Shown piece by piece: positions 1-11,178 of a stretch of DNA of 64,000 bases (position 1 is the stretch's first letter; every line of letters starts with the position of its first letter). The notes beneath the pieces are model-generated. The model searched no databases. It was not told the origin of the DNA and saw only the letters and a program-made list of their open reading frames with translations. The DNA lies in NCBI GenBank assembly GCA_029204225.1, contig CM055098.1:54568282-54632281 (forward strand), read 5' to 3'. The translations under genes and the position numbers were made by a program. This DNA comes from Diphasiastrum complanatum (lineage: Eukaryota > Streptophyta > Lycopodiopsida > Lycopodiales > Lycopodiaceae).

Positions 1-171
1 AAAACTAAACCAAGCCTTAGTAGCTTTAGTCAACAGGCTCACCTTCTCTCATGTTCTCAACTTGATAAGGTACTTGGGCTCATATAAAATGTTCAAAAAT
101 ATGAGCTTTCCATGTATGTTTCTTGAAAACCAAATTGAGAGCATCAAAGGACAAGTCCTTGGATCTAGAGA

Positions 172-267
172 GCAACGTGCCATCAAAAGAGAGAGGCACA
201 TATCAATCTATATATACTAGCAGCGTGCCATCAAAAGAGAGGGGCACATATCAATCTACACGTACTA
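172..267. repeat. 48-bp tandem duplication
   Basis: Two adjacent copies of a 48-bp unit (172-219 and 220-267), each with gtgccatcaaaagagag and gcacatatcaatcta, differ at only a few bases. This is a simple recent duplication in otherwise unassigned DNA. Confidence 0.8.
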
Positions 268-1355
268 TCACATCTTCAAAAACTCATGGAACAATCTTAT
301 AGATTATGAAACAATTTCTAGTAATTATTTCAAAGGCCAAGGAGTTGTCAAGCGAAGCTAAATACTAGCAAAAACTTTTATTGTCTCCTCAAAGTATCAT
401 TGTTTATTTCATGAAAAGGATATTCTTTGAAACGAGCTTGAAAGCCTCAACGTGATTATTATTCTCTCTCCTTCTTGATGGGGCAAGGGAGATGGAAGAA
501 CACGAATGGAGAAGAGAGCAGGAATATTGCGGAATAGCTCTCCCGTTACAATCAGCTGCTAAATGCAAAAACAATCTAATAGAAAGCTTATGCAAAATGT
601 AACCACAACTTTAAGTGTTCTAATTGCCCAACAGGATCTTAAAAATTAGTTTATACTAAAAAACTATAGTATAGTCCACCGAAGAGATTAGAGATAGTTT
701 GTGTGTGGTATTACTAAAAAATGGATTCAATGTGAAGTTTAGTTCTCAAATATATGGAAAGAGCAATATGATATCGCGAGTTCCTCAGGCGCCAAAGACA
801 GCCATCGTCTAATCAGAAATTGAGGAGTCGTAGACGCCCGTGTTCTGATCAGAGTGAGTAAACAAGCACGATCAAATAATGATAGAGTGCATTCAAATCA
901 CAATAAGCATTCACCTACGTTATACACATATAGAAAAGCGTATTGTTGCTATATTACACTGAAGCACAACAATCACAATTACAATCATAATGATGATGTA
1001 ACTGGGAGGCTCAAAATCATATGTCTCATGGACATAGCGTCTCATGTAATTAGTGTTGGAACGATCTATTTATAGATTGCATCCAAGATTAACTACATTA
1101 AATGATTGTCACCTAATTAGGTAAGCCGTTGTACTTGGAAGTATATGGCTTCTGTGACAACTGTACAGAATCTATACTGTCAACCCGTAGGGAATGTTAA
1201 CGTGGACGAGGGCGTCGCAAATTCTCTCACTTTGCATTTTACGTGAAGTGGTTTTCTCTCACTTCACAAATTTCGAGAAGTGGCTAAGAACGTTCCTCAT
1301 TCAAAATAGACGACCTTCAGCATTTTCTCTCTCTTTAGGTTTTTTGCGAAAACAC

Positions 1356-1412
1356 CGAAGGTGCCCTTAAAAAGGCGAAGGTGTCCTTAAAAAGGCAAAG
1401 GTGTCCTTAAAA
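1356..1412. repeat. 20-bp tandem repeat, about 2.9 copies
   Basis: The unit cgaaggtgtccttaaaaagg is repeated nearly three times with single-base variants. The same word family occurs inside the LTRs of E and F, which supports an LTR origin for this stretch. Confidence 0.75.
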
Positions 1413-2302
1413 CAGTTTAACTCATGAAAATAGAGACCTTCGAGAATTTTCTCTCTCTTCGCATTTTGTGAGAAAATGCGAAAAAGCCGAAGGTGTTAAA
1501 AAGAGTTAAATTTTTGAGCTGCACAAGTTAAACTTTTGAGCTGTACAAGTTTCGCGAAATAGTTTAAACTGTTGAACTATGCTAGTTTCACGAAACTATC
1601 GCAAACATAGTCCATTTATGCAGATTGTCGCGAAAGTAATGTATTTCTACAAACTTGTTCTAAATGCAAGTTTGTGGAAGTCCTTGAAGATGGCCAAGTC
1701 TTCAATGACTTCAAGTCATTAAACTAAACATCTGAACTTGAAATTATGACAAGATTGGTTACCCTTTGTTGGAGATCAGCCAGAAGCCCATTGTAGATGT
1801 TCTTCAAATAAATTGAAGCTATTTTTGTCTAGTTTCTGATGCAATCAGTTTCATTCCATTTGGTTGAGCCAATAAAAAGTTATAAGCTTTTGAAGAGGGT
1901 TAGGTAGGGCACCTAGACCTGGGTGGACACATTTGGTTTGGTCAAGAGATTGCTTGGTTGATCCAAAATCACAGCTGTATGCTTACCAATCTCATCTATA
2001 TTGATCTAGGCACTGTTTTGAGATCTTAGCCATTTTGTTTCATGCAATATCATTGTATTTGAGTCAAATTTGGTTTCTTAGTGTACTTCACATGTGCTAA
2101 GAGTGTTTGATCCTAACTTTGCCTATACTCCATCATGTGATGGGAAATACATTTTGTTTTAGAGAGATTTGTGTAGCTAGTGAGAATCAATTCACAAATA
2201 GTTGCAAGATCTTTCATAGGAGGAGATAGTACTCTATTATTGGATCCTATTGAGAGTGTGTAGCAACATTTATTGTTCATCATTTGAGTTTTCTTCACTT
2301 CA

Positions 2303-2772
2303 ATGTCTTCAATGGGTTCATTCTTGTTGGAACCAAGTGAAAAATTGTCCACTTCAAACTATTCAATTTGGAAAATGAGGATGGAGTCCATCTTGATCCT
2401 TCAAGATGTGATGGACATAGTTCTTGGCCTTGAAGAAGGACCACAAGTTCTTCAAGAGGTTTAAAAATACAAAAAGAGAGCTAGGATGGCTCTCCACTAC
2501 ATTAAGATGAATGTCTCTAATGAGATATTGAGGGAGATAGGTACTTGTACAACAGCCAAAGAAGCTTGGGATTGTCTCAAGACTATCTATGAGGCTAAGA
2601 ATACCTCTAGGCTTCTCACTCTTAGGAATCAAATCTTTCAAAGTAGCCAAAAGAGTGATGAGAGTGCATCTAGTTATGTTTTGAGAGTAAAGGATATTCA
2701 TAGAGAACTTGCTTGTATTGGTGATTTCATCAATCGAAAATATCAAGATCAATGCTTAAATCTTCATCGATA
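2303..2772 (+). pseudogene. gag fragment of element A
   Basis: Encodes the start of a Copia gag (UBN2/retrotran_gag type). Visible blocks are ALHYIKMNVSNEILREIGTC, AKEAWDCLKTIYEAKNTSR and LTLRNQIFQSSQKSDESASS, nearly identical to gag of B. In an autonomous relative this protein would form the capsid that packages element RNA. The fossil is broken. Confidence 0.85.
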
Positions 2773-2787
2773 ATTTTTTAGGAGAAG

Positions 2788-3520
2788 TGTGAAGAATTGA
2801 CAAAGATTATCTATGTTAGATATAGGGGTCTTATGTTTTTTACATCAAGCATCTAGGTGTAGGATGTTGATAGGAACAAATATGGCATAGATGGCAAATT
2901 ATGCATTTCCACTTGTAATGCCACTATTGAGTCAAAATAGAGTAAGAGGCTAAACTCGTTCCAATTAGAGTGTAGAAAAGTGTAATACATTTGTTTGATG
3001 AATTCTAAGAGGTCCAATAGGATTTAGAGGTGGAGCCATGTGAGGTCCAATAGGAATTTGAGGTGTGCTTGAATATAATCCAATAGAATTAAGAGGTGCA
3101 TGGATCAATGGTCCAATAGGATTAAGAGGTGACAAAGTGTGGTCCAATTATAGTTAAGCATAGTGGTAGCTCGTGGATCTACTAGTATCATTGTACTCCT
3201 CATTTTGGATCTAATTGATTTGGTGATTGTGTGGATTTTGAGTGTTATTGGATTTCTAGATTTCTCTCTCTACCCGAGAGCTCGTGATGGTTTTTCTCTC
3301 TCTACCGGAGGAGAGCAGCTTGTTTTTACTTAGAATAATTTTTGAATACTTCCCACACATGTGAGTGAGAGTTGGAAGTGATTGAATGCATGTAGTAGTG
3401 TGTTTTTGCCATAGGATCTAAGATTGATCTTGAATCTCAATCTAGTCTTGATCTTGGTGCATCTACACACCTTAGGAGATCACAAGTACATGTTGTGGAC
3501 AGTCCACACGTGTGAAATCA
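2788..3520 (+). repeat. 3' LTR of element A (733 bp)
   Basis: Starts TGTGAAGAATTG just after the purine tract and ends TGTGAAATCA. Two other copies of this LTR occur in reverse orientation at 5977-6606 and 13200-13934. It carries the palindrome CACACGTGTG near its end (3505-3514) and a cacatgtg copy inside, plus repeated 'cctattggacc'-type words. Confidence 0.88.
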
Positions 3521-3545
3521 ACACAATTGTGGGCTTAATTTTCAA

Positions 3546-3652
<107 letters not shown>

Positions 3653-3659
3653 GACTACA

Positions 3660-5217
3660 CTAATCCCTAATAAGTATTCTCCTTTTTGCCCCATCAAGCA
3701 TACCAGAATAATACACCCTCAGTAGTCACAAGAGAACTCTCTTTTGATGCCTTCAAGATCACAAACATCATGAAATTTATTGGAGATATATTCACCGCCT
3801 CCATCACTTCTAAGAGCTTTAATCTTGAATGAGAATTGCTTCTCTACATAAGCTTTGAAAATAAGGAAATGATCAAACACCACAGATTTAGAAGCAAGGA
3901 GATATATCCAAGTGAATCTTGTGAAATCATCAATGAAAGTAACAAAACAAGTGGCTCCTCCCTTGTTTGTAGTTGACGAGAAATGCACATCCGAGTGGAT
4001 TAACTCCAAAGGATGCTTGCTTTTGATAGAAGATCTTGTAAGTGGCTTTTTGTGAGATTTAGCAATAGCACATGCCTCACAAGGCTTGATCTTCTTGGAG
4101 AATGACTTTGGCAAGCCAATAGCTTTGGCTTTTTTGATAATAGAGAGCATGGATTTGTAGTTGGGATGTCCCAACCTCCTATGCCATAATTCCTCCATAG
4201 AGAGCTTGTTCACAAGAGCAACATTACAAGCATTCACATACATACATGCCTCCAAATCTAGATCCTAATGCTAGTATCTCATCATTCTTCTTGATAGTGC
4301 AAGTATCAACATTGAATTTTACATCAAGGCCATGATCAAGCAATTGGCCAACACTAATAAGATTCTTAGTAAGCTTAGGTACATAAAGAGCTTTAGAGAG
4401 AGAAAGAACTTTAGAGGATGCAAGCTTCAAGGGAATGTTCCCTATGCCTTCAATAGGACATTCAAAATCATTTGCAGTGTATATTGATTTCTTGACTCCA
4501 TCATAAGGTGCAATAGAAGACTTTGTCCTTGCTTGAGGATTGTTGATGTTGGTTCTTGCTCCTCCCTTTGTGCTGATCCTTGGCACAGAGAGCTTTGCCA
4601 TCATTATGAGTGAGAGAGAGCTTGTCCATCCTCAAGAGCTTGTACTCTTGTCTTGATTCTTATGAAATTAGCACACTTTGGAGAGCCTCCAAACTTGGTA
4701 GCTCCTCCTTAATGGTATAGGATTGGACAAGGTTATCATATTCACTTCTCAAGCCATTGAGAATGACTTGAACTAGCTCATTTTGATTGATGGAATTACC
4801 AATACAAGCAAGTTCTCTATGAATATCATGTACTCTCAAAACATAACTAGATGCACTCTTATCACTCTTTTGGCTACTTTGAAAGATTTGATTCCTAAGA
4901 GTGAGAAGCCTAGAGGTATTCTTAGCCTCATAGATAGTCTTGAGACAATCCCAAGCCTCTTTGGCTGTTGTACAAGTACCTATCTCCCTCAATATCTCAT
5001 TAGAGACATTCGTCTTAATGTAGTGGAGAGCCATCCTAGCTCTCTTTTTGTATTTTTGAACCTCTTGAAGAACTTGTGGTTCTTCTTCAAGGCCAAGAAC
5101 TATGTCCATCACATCTTGAAGGATCAAGACGGACTCCATCCTCATTTTCCAAATTGAATAGTTTGAAGTGGACAATCTTTCACTTGGTTCCAACAAGGAT
5201 GAACCCATTGAAGACAT
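3660..5217 (-). pseudogene. gag / pre-integrase / integrase remnant of B
   Basis: Gag (4660-5217) opens MSSMGSSLLEPSERLSTSNY and has the Copia gag core NYSIWKMRMESVL. The pre-integrase region contains the block LSKALYVPKLTKNLISVGQL and the HRRLGHPNYKSM motif, then the C-x2-C of the integrase zinc site (CEACAIAKSHK). The integrase core has HSDVHFSST, FIDDFTRFTWIYLL and LRSDGGGEY. This order (gag, PR, INT before RT) defines Copia. It is a broken fossil. Confidence 0.87.
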
Positions 5218-5960
5218 TTGAAGTGAAGAAAACTCAAATTATGAATAATAAATGTTGCTACACACTCTCAATAGGATCCAATAATAGAGTACTATCTCCT
5301 CCTATGAAAGATCTTGCAACTATTTGTGAATTGATTCTCACTAGCTACACAAATCTCTCTAAAACAAGATCTATTTCACATCAAATGATGGAATATAGGC
5401 AAAGTTAGGATCAAACACTCTTAGCACGTGTGAAGTACACTAAGAAACCAAATTTGACTCAAATACAATGATATTGCATGAAACAAAATGACTAAGATCT
5501 CATAACAGTTCCTAGATCACATATAGATGAGATTGATAAGCATAAAACTGTGATTTTGGATCAACCAAGCAATCTCTTGACCAAACCAAATGTGTCCACC
5601 CATGTCTAGGTGCCCTACCTAACCCTCTTCAAAAGCTTATAACTTTTGATTGGCTCAACCAAATGAAATGAAACTGATTGCATAAAAAACTAGACAAAAA
5701 TAGCTTCAAAACAAGCTATCAAGCAAGATAAATGGATCAAGCATGAGAGAGAACTTCCAAACTGAAATTGGATGTTCCTCACATGTGTCTGAGCACCTGA
5801 TTCCGTACAGTACCAGATCAGACCCAATCAATATTCTTTTGATCTCTTTTGATCCAAAATTGAACAAGATAGCTAGGAAAATGGGCCTTGACAATTTCTA
5901 GCTCAAGATTGATGAATAGTTTTTACTTAAATGGATCAAAATGCATGGTAACCTTAGGTA

Positions 5961-5973
5961 GGCTTTGATACCA
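5961..5973 (-). promoter_or_regulatory. Primer-binding site of B (tRNA-iMet type)
   Basis: The minus strand reads TGGTATCAAAGCC, three bases inside the 5' LTR edge. It resembles the plant initiator-Met site TGGTATCAGAGC used to start minus-strand synthesis. Confidence 0.8.
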
Positions 5974-5976
5974 TGT

Positions 5977-6606
5977 TGATTTCACATGTGTGGATTGTCC
6001 ACTACATGTACTTGTGATCTCCTAAGGTGTGACACGTGTGGGAAGTATTCAAAAAATATTCTAAGTAAAAACAAGCTGCTCTCCTCGGGTAGAGAGAGAA
6101 AAACCATCATGAGCTCTCGAGAAGAGAGAGAAAGCTAGAAATCCAATAACACTCAAAATCCACATAATCACCAAATCAATTAGCTTCAAAATGAGGAGTA
6201 CAATGATACTAGTAGATCCACGAGCTACCACTATGCTTAACTATGATTGGACCACACTTTGTCACCTCTTAATCCTATTGGACCATTGATCCATGCACCT
6301 CTTAATTCTACTGGACTATATTCAAGCACACCTCAAATTCCTATTGGACCTCACATGGTTCCACCTCTAAATCCTATTGGACCTCTTAGAATTCATCAAA
6401 CAAAAACATTACACTTGTCTACACTCTAATTGGCACGAGTTTAGCCTCTTACTCTATTTTGGCTCAATAGTGGCATTACAAGTGGAAATGCATAATTTGT
6501 CATCTATGTCAAATTTGTTCCTATCAATATCCTACACCTAGATGCTTGATGTGAAAAACATAAGACCCCTATATCTAACATAGATAATATTTTTCAATTC
6601 TTCATA
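5977..6606 (-). repeat. 5' LTR of element B (630 bp)
   Basis: A reverse copy of the A LTR. It begins TATGAAGAATTG on the minus strand and ends TGTGAAATCA at 5977, next to the primer site. It is about 100 bp shorter than the A and F-inserted copies. It holds cacatgtgtg and gacacgtgtg palindromes. Confidence 0.85.
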
Positions 6607-7592
6607 GATCAAAACCCTATAAAGGTTTACAACTTGATCAATTCTGATTTTTGATTTCACATACTGGATTTGGCCGATTTTGGATCATTGGATCAGCCTA
6701 GATGGTGGCTAATAGATTGCATATCAAATTTTTAGCATTTGCATGTAGATTTGGAATAGTCTTGTGATTTTGTCAAAACTCTAATTTTGATTGAATATCT
6801 AGATAGTGAGATTGATGGACTTCATTTGAGTGTATTTCAACCTTAGGAAGTGGTAAAAGTCATTAGATTGAGGATAGATCATAGGTTGATCACGATTCCA
6901 TGATTCTATGTGTTGATTTGCTTGGTATAAGTGTTGGAAGAGAATTTTTGAAATCTTGGTGATTTCTTTTGAAAACATTTGTTGTTGTTCAAAGGAGTAC
7001 TTTGTGCATTGAAACATGTTGAAGAAGAAGATCAGGTTATTGCTACATGGCAACCTCAATTGGAATCATGTTGGAAGTTAATGATAGGCTTATCTCAAGT
7101 AACTATTCATTGTGAAAAGTGAGGATGGAATCACTTCTTGAGTGATGGTTTGGATTTGGTGTAGGTTTGGAGAAGAGACCAACAACACAACAAGATCAAA
7201 TGAGCTATGATAAGAGGGCCAAAAGGGCTCTACACATTATCAAGATGAATGTTACCAATGAGCTTCTCAAGGAAGTTGGTAAGTGTACTTCATCTAAGGA
7301 TGCTTGGGATTCATTGAAGAAGATTTATGAATCCAAGTCTACTTCTAGAGTGTTGACTCTAAGAAGGCAGATCTTTTTTTGTTTGCAAAAGAATAAAGAA
7401 AGTTCAAGTACTTTTGTTTTGATGATAAAAACATTCAATGATGAGTTGGCTTTCATTGATGAAAGCATTAAACAAGGAGAGCTTGTTGAAGTGATTCTTA
7501 ATGGGTTGTTGGATGCTCATGCTAACATTGTTCAAAGTATTGCTATTCAAAAGACTTTGCAAGTTTGATGGATCTTCAAGAGATCTTGACGA
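6607..7592 (+). mobile_element. Element D: Copia leader and gag piece
   Basis: After about 445 bp of leader, a Copia gag begins near 7052 with MATSIGIMLEVNDRLISSNY and continues through RALHIIKMNVTNELLKEVGK, KIYESKSTSRVLTLRRQIF and VEVILNGLLDAHANIVQS. It is closest to gag of H and M, less so to A/B. The piece ends where E-type LTR sequence starts in the other orientation. Broken, a few breaks. G (9494-10479, minus) looks like a later part of the same kind of element. Confidence 0.8.
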
Positions 7593-8000
7593 CGGTGTCC
7601 TTTAGACAGAAGGTATGCAAATCTTGAAGGTGCCCTTAGACTTAAGGTATGTAAATCATGAAGGCGCCCTTAGATTTAAGGAAGGCAAAAAAGTCAAAAA
7701 GTGCCTTGGACTAAAGGCAACGAAAAAGGTGACGGTGCCTTAGACTAAAGATAGCAAAAAGCAGAAGGTGCCTTAGACTAAAGGCAGCGAAAATGTCGAA
7801 AGTGCCTTTAAAATGGTTTTAAGGCATTCTGACCACTTTGTCACATTTTTTGCGAAGGAAAAAAAAGGCAAAAATGCATAAAGGCAAAAAAAAAAAATTA
7901 AACGGAATGTGAAGGTCCAAAAATATGTAGTCGGCCTTCGGTTTTCAGGATGCTCATTACTTGAACGATTTGTTTAAGGTTGAGCATAAGAAATCTAATA
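7593..8000 (-). repeat. LTR part of element E (minus)
   Basis: Read on the minus strand it starts TATTAGATTTCTTATG after a purine-rich aaggggga run, like the F LTR start TGTTAGATTTCTTATG. It then follows the first half of the F 3' LTR closely, including the repeated 'ctttagtctaaggcacc' units. Only the first 0.4 kb of the LTR is in this block; LTR sequence matching the remaining part lies at 10480-11035 in the plus orientation. Confidence 0.82.
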
Positions 8001-9385
8001 CTCCCCCTTAAGGTCACGGTTGGTGCCTTGGTATCTTCGTCAAGTTAAGCTTGTTGAAGAATTTCTGGTACTTGATCCTAGGAAGTGCTTTGGTGAAGAT
8101 GTTTGCGACCATTTCTGTTGTGGAGCAGTATTGAAGGATCACTTGCCTTGAGAAAACTTTCTCCCGAATGAAATGATACTGGATTTCTATGTGCTTGGAT
8201 TTGCCATGAAATTTGGGGTTCAATGACAGTGAAATGTAGCATTAAACTGAGTATGATGTAAGTCGTGAAGTAATAACCTGATCCATACTGCTTCTTTTGA
8301 AGCTTGACATGCTGCGATGTGCTCTGCCTCGGTCAAAAAAAACGCAACTGATTTCTGCTTCTTTGAGTTCTACGAAATCGGTCCCCCTACCAGATAGAAA
8401 TAGAACCCGAAAGTAGATGTTTTGGTAGAAACTGTTCCTCCCCAATCTGAGTCGGAGTAGCCTCGCATGACAAGTGGGTCAATAGCATTTCCATCGTAGC
8501 ATAAGATGTGATCTAAACTTCCCTGAATATATCTCATCACTCTCTTTAATGATTTTCAATGAGAGATCTTAGGATTAGACATGAATTGAATCAACGACGG
8601 AGTTGGCATTGGACCACATAGATCACTATGTACAAGATCCAATACATGCTTTGTTTTGATGGAATGTGATTTTGGAAACTTGCTTCTTGAGTGCTTCCCA
8701 TAGATGCATGATTCACAAAAGAAAGATTTCCTATCTAATGAAGAAGGGAAATTCAGTCCATCAACTAAATTATTACAATGCATATAAGAAAGTGACCTTG
8801 TATTCACGTGTCCAAATCGACTATGCTACAAAATAGCACTCAATTCGAGAGTATGTAAAGATTTTAGACTCTAATGCATGTAGTCAGAGTAGTATCTTCC
8901 TCGAGTATTGTACACTACTCAGATGAGAAAGTAACAATGTATCCCTCATCAATTATCTTAGAGACTGATAACAGGTTCTTTGACAGCTGAGGAACATGAA
9001 GGACATTAGGAACACAAATGGACAAATCGTTATTGAAGCTGATCTTCATTGTTCCTTTGCCTTCCACACGTATAGTGCTTGAATCTCCGAGGTAGATAAA
9101 TTGGTCTCTGTTGTAAGCTATGTACTCTGTAAGCCATTCCTTGCAAGAGGATATGTGTTGGGTAACGCTGCTGTCCAGGTACCAGCTATCATAGTCTTCA
9201 CTGTCGCTGTTGTAAGCCATTAACAATGTGTATCTGACTTCTTAAATTCCGCCGTGTTGGAGGAGTGCTGTTGTTGCTACTTCTTTGTCTCATTGTAGAT
9301 GCGGATGCGACTCTCCTTGATGTCGTGATTGGCTCTCTTGCAATATCTGCAGATTTACAATCTATATGCAAGTTGTATACTACCA
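8001..9385 (-). mobile_element. Element E: Copia fossil, gag end to RNase H end
   Basis: Minus-strand parts, in order: a zinc-knuckle region (near 9350), protease (YLDSSVTQHISSCKEW, near 9180), pre-integrase with CESCIYGKHSRSKFPKS and HSDLCGPM, then RNase H words (near 8300-8420) and the Copia end SKHIEIQYHFIREKV with ANIFTKALPR. Integrase core and RT are not seen. Family is close to F but not identical. Broken, several breaks. Confidence 0.8.
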
Positions 9386-9493
9386 ACTAGACTTGAGAAA
9401 CCCATATAGCTCGAGTTTCTTCTAGGCCAAATTTGGCATTTACATTATGAAACAACAAACTTACATAGAGAAAATTTTGTGGCAAGCCTAAAG

Positions 9494-10479
9494 TCAAGAT
9501 AGATGATTTTTCACTTTCAACAGATAGATCCAACAAAATCTACTAAAATCATCAATGAATGTTACATACATCTTAGCTCCACTATTGCTAATTGTAGTAG
9601 ATCCATGAATATCCAAATGTACAACGTAAAAAGGCTTTGTAGATCTAGTATAAGGTAGTCTATGTGATTTAGACAAAGCACAAGACTCACTAACATGATT
9701 GATGCCACTTAAGGAACTTGGAAGGCCTATCACAACCTTCTTTCTAGCCATTACCTCCAATGACTTGAAATTGAGGTGTCCCATCCTTTTATGCCAAACC
9801 TCTTGAGTAGGTATTTGCTCTCTTGCAACTCATCCAACTTGGTTAGCAATAACACATGTACAAGCATCTAGTTTGAACAACTTCCCTTGCCTTTTACCTT
9901 TTCCAATCAAGACATCCTTCCTTTTGATCATACAAGCATCTCCATCAAACTCAACCTTGAGGCCTTTACTTAGCATTTGACTCTCACTAAGCAAATTCTT
10001 GGTAATAGATGGAATAAACACCATCATTGGCCATGTAGATCACCCTCTTGTCATCTCCATATGCCAACAAAGAAGTGAAATACTCTTTGTGAATAGTCAT
10101 GTGTGAACTTGCCCCACTATCAATCCACCAAGGATCTAGATCTCCATCATTAGCAAGTATACATGAGACATCACAAAAGCATCATCATTTTCATCTCGAA
10201 CATCCAAACCATCCTCATCAAGAGTAAGATTACCTTGCTTGTCTCCTTGATCTCTTTTCTTCTTGTAGCACTCACTTGCAAAGTGTCCTTTGATGCCACA
10301 ATAGAGGCACTTGAGCTTTGATCTATCCTTCTTTTTTCCATTTGAAGAAGCCTCCCCGTGATCTTGCCCTTTAGACCACTTACTTTGGGATTTGCCCTTG
10401 AATTTGCCCTTTGTGAACATCGCCTCCTCTTGAAGTGTTGATGTAGATCCACCTCTTGCTTAAAGCCTATATTCTTCAG
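9494..10479 (-). mobile_element. Element G: Copia gag end, protease, integrase piece
   Basis: Minus strand: gag C-terminal basic region (FTKGKFKGKSQSKWSKG), a CCHC zinc knuckle CLYCGIKGHFASECYKK, a protease/pre-integrase region (SITKNLLSESQMLSKGLKVE), then MGHLNFKSLEVMARKKVV and FIDDFSRFCWIYLLK of integrase. Relationship is to the D/H/M gag type. Its right edge at about 10480 is also the edge of F LTR sequence in plus orientation. Broken, a few breaks. Confidence 0.8.
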
Positions 10480-11035
10480 TTCGGGTTTTTCACGTTTTTG
10501 CTACATTGGCAGACTGACGTCGCCAACTTATCATCAACCCTAAAACAGTTGGAGAAACAAATATCCTAAGGGCGGTTACCAACTTTGTAGACATACAAAA
10601 CTGGAGTAAATGGCAGTTAAGGCATAAGATATTTTTCTCTCGACACTTGTAAATCTATATATTAGCTTAATCGAGCTATGTAAGTGTTAATTTGAACTAA
10701 TTGAATTTTCTCTTTCAATCAGAGTTTTTCTGTAGCCAGCATTATCATGCTCAGCAAGCTGAAATTATTACTTCAAGCGATTGTACTCACTATTGATATT
10801 AATCAGAGTGCAATTTTTTTCTCACTACTGCATTGTTCATTTGCGCAATATGTATGAATTCTTCTACTTAAATATTTTTGCTGCTAATTGTTGCGTTTCC
10901 GTTCCTACATGCCATGCTCAATCCTCGAGCTTCCGCTGCCGCTCACACCCACGATTTTACGACATGGTATCAGAGCTTCTGTTACAATCAGAGTTCTACT
11001 AATCCGATACCATAGTGTCCCACCATTTTACGACA
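10480..11035 (+). repeat. 5' LTR part of F
   Basis: Matches 16190-16739 of the 3' LTR closely, including CTATATATTA (TATA-like, near 10655), the 'agcaagctgaa' tract and the segment ending ttttacgaca. The first LTR half is missing here but E-type LTR sequence that would precede it lies at 7593-8000 in the opposite orientation. Confidence 0.85.
10965..10976 (+). promoter_or_regulatory. Canonical tRNA-iMet primer site inside the F LTR repeat
   Basis: TGGTATCAGAGC follows ttttacgaca exactly as a primer site follows an LTR end. Yet the next 71 bp, up to a second ttttacgacaTGGTAT, are also present in the 3' LTR copy. The LTR therefore seems to have grown past an older boundary, with the working site possibly at 11036. 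Confidence 0.7.
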
Positions 11036-11178
11036 TGGTATTCGAACGGGCATTTCAGTAATCTGCATTTCTACTACGGATTATCAGTCTTGTTTCTATC
11101 TAGACGTCTTTCTAGCAAACGCGCAGCCAACAGTATTCCGACAGTCATTGTTTATACCAACGATATCATTCAACCAGA

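Larger units (their letters stand above)
1..1811. other. Gene-free stretch with LTR-like composition
   Basis: I find no supported gene here; the reading frames are short and unlike known proteins. A CTATTTATAG box near 1066-1075, the inverted-looking flanks and the repeated cgaaggtg words around 1340-1500 resemble the LTRs of element F further right, so part of this is probably an old, eroded LTR. I cannot fix its ends. It stops where recognisable element A begins. Confidence 0.35.
1812..3520 (+). mobile_element. Element A: Copia fossil (leader, part of gag, 3' LTR)
   Basis: A broken Copia element. The parts seen are an untranslated leader (about 1812-2302), the first part of gag, a purine tract aggagaag just before 3520's LTR, and a full 3' LTR. 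Leader and gag closely match element B in opposite orientation, so A and B are one family. No 5' LTR or pol is present in this copy. Homology to B starts abruptly at 1812. Confidence 0.85.
3660..6606 (-). mobile_element. Element B: Copia fossil (5' LTR to integrase)
   Basis: Read on the minus strand: 5' LTR, initiator-Met-type primer site, leader (about 5220-5960), gag, protease/pre-integrase region and part of integrase, then it stops at the microsatellite. RT, RNase H and a 3' LTR are not seen. Same family as A. It is broken, with a few breaks. A and B face each other with their 3' sides at the (CT)n run. Confidence 0.87.

Noticed and set aside
1-120. Copia RNase H trace at the left edge
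   Set aside because: A weak RYLGSYK-like phrase on the plus strand is too short and isolated to support it.
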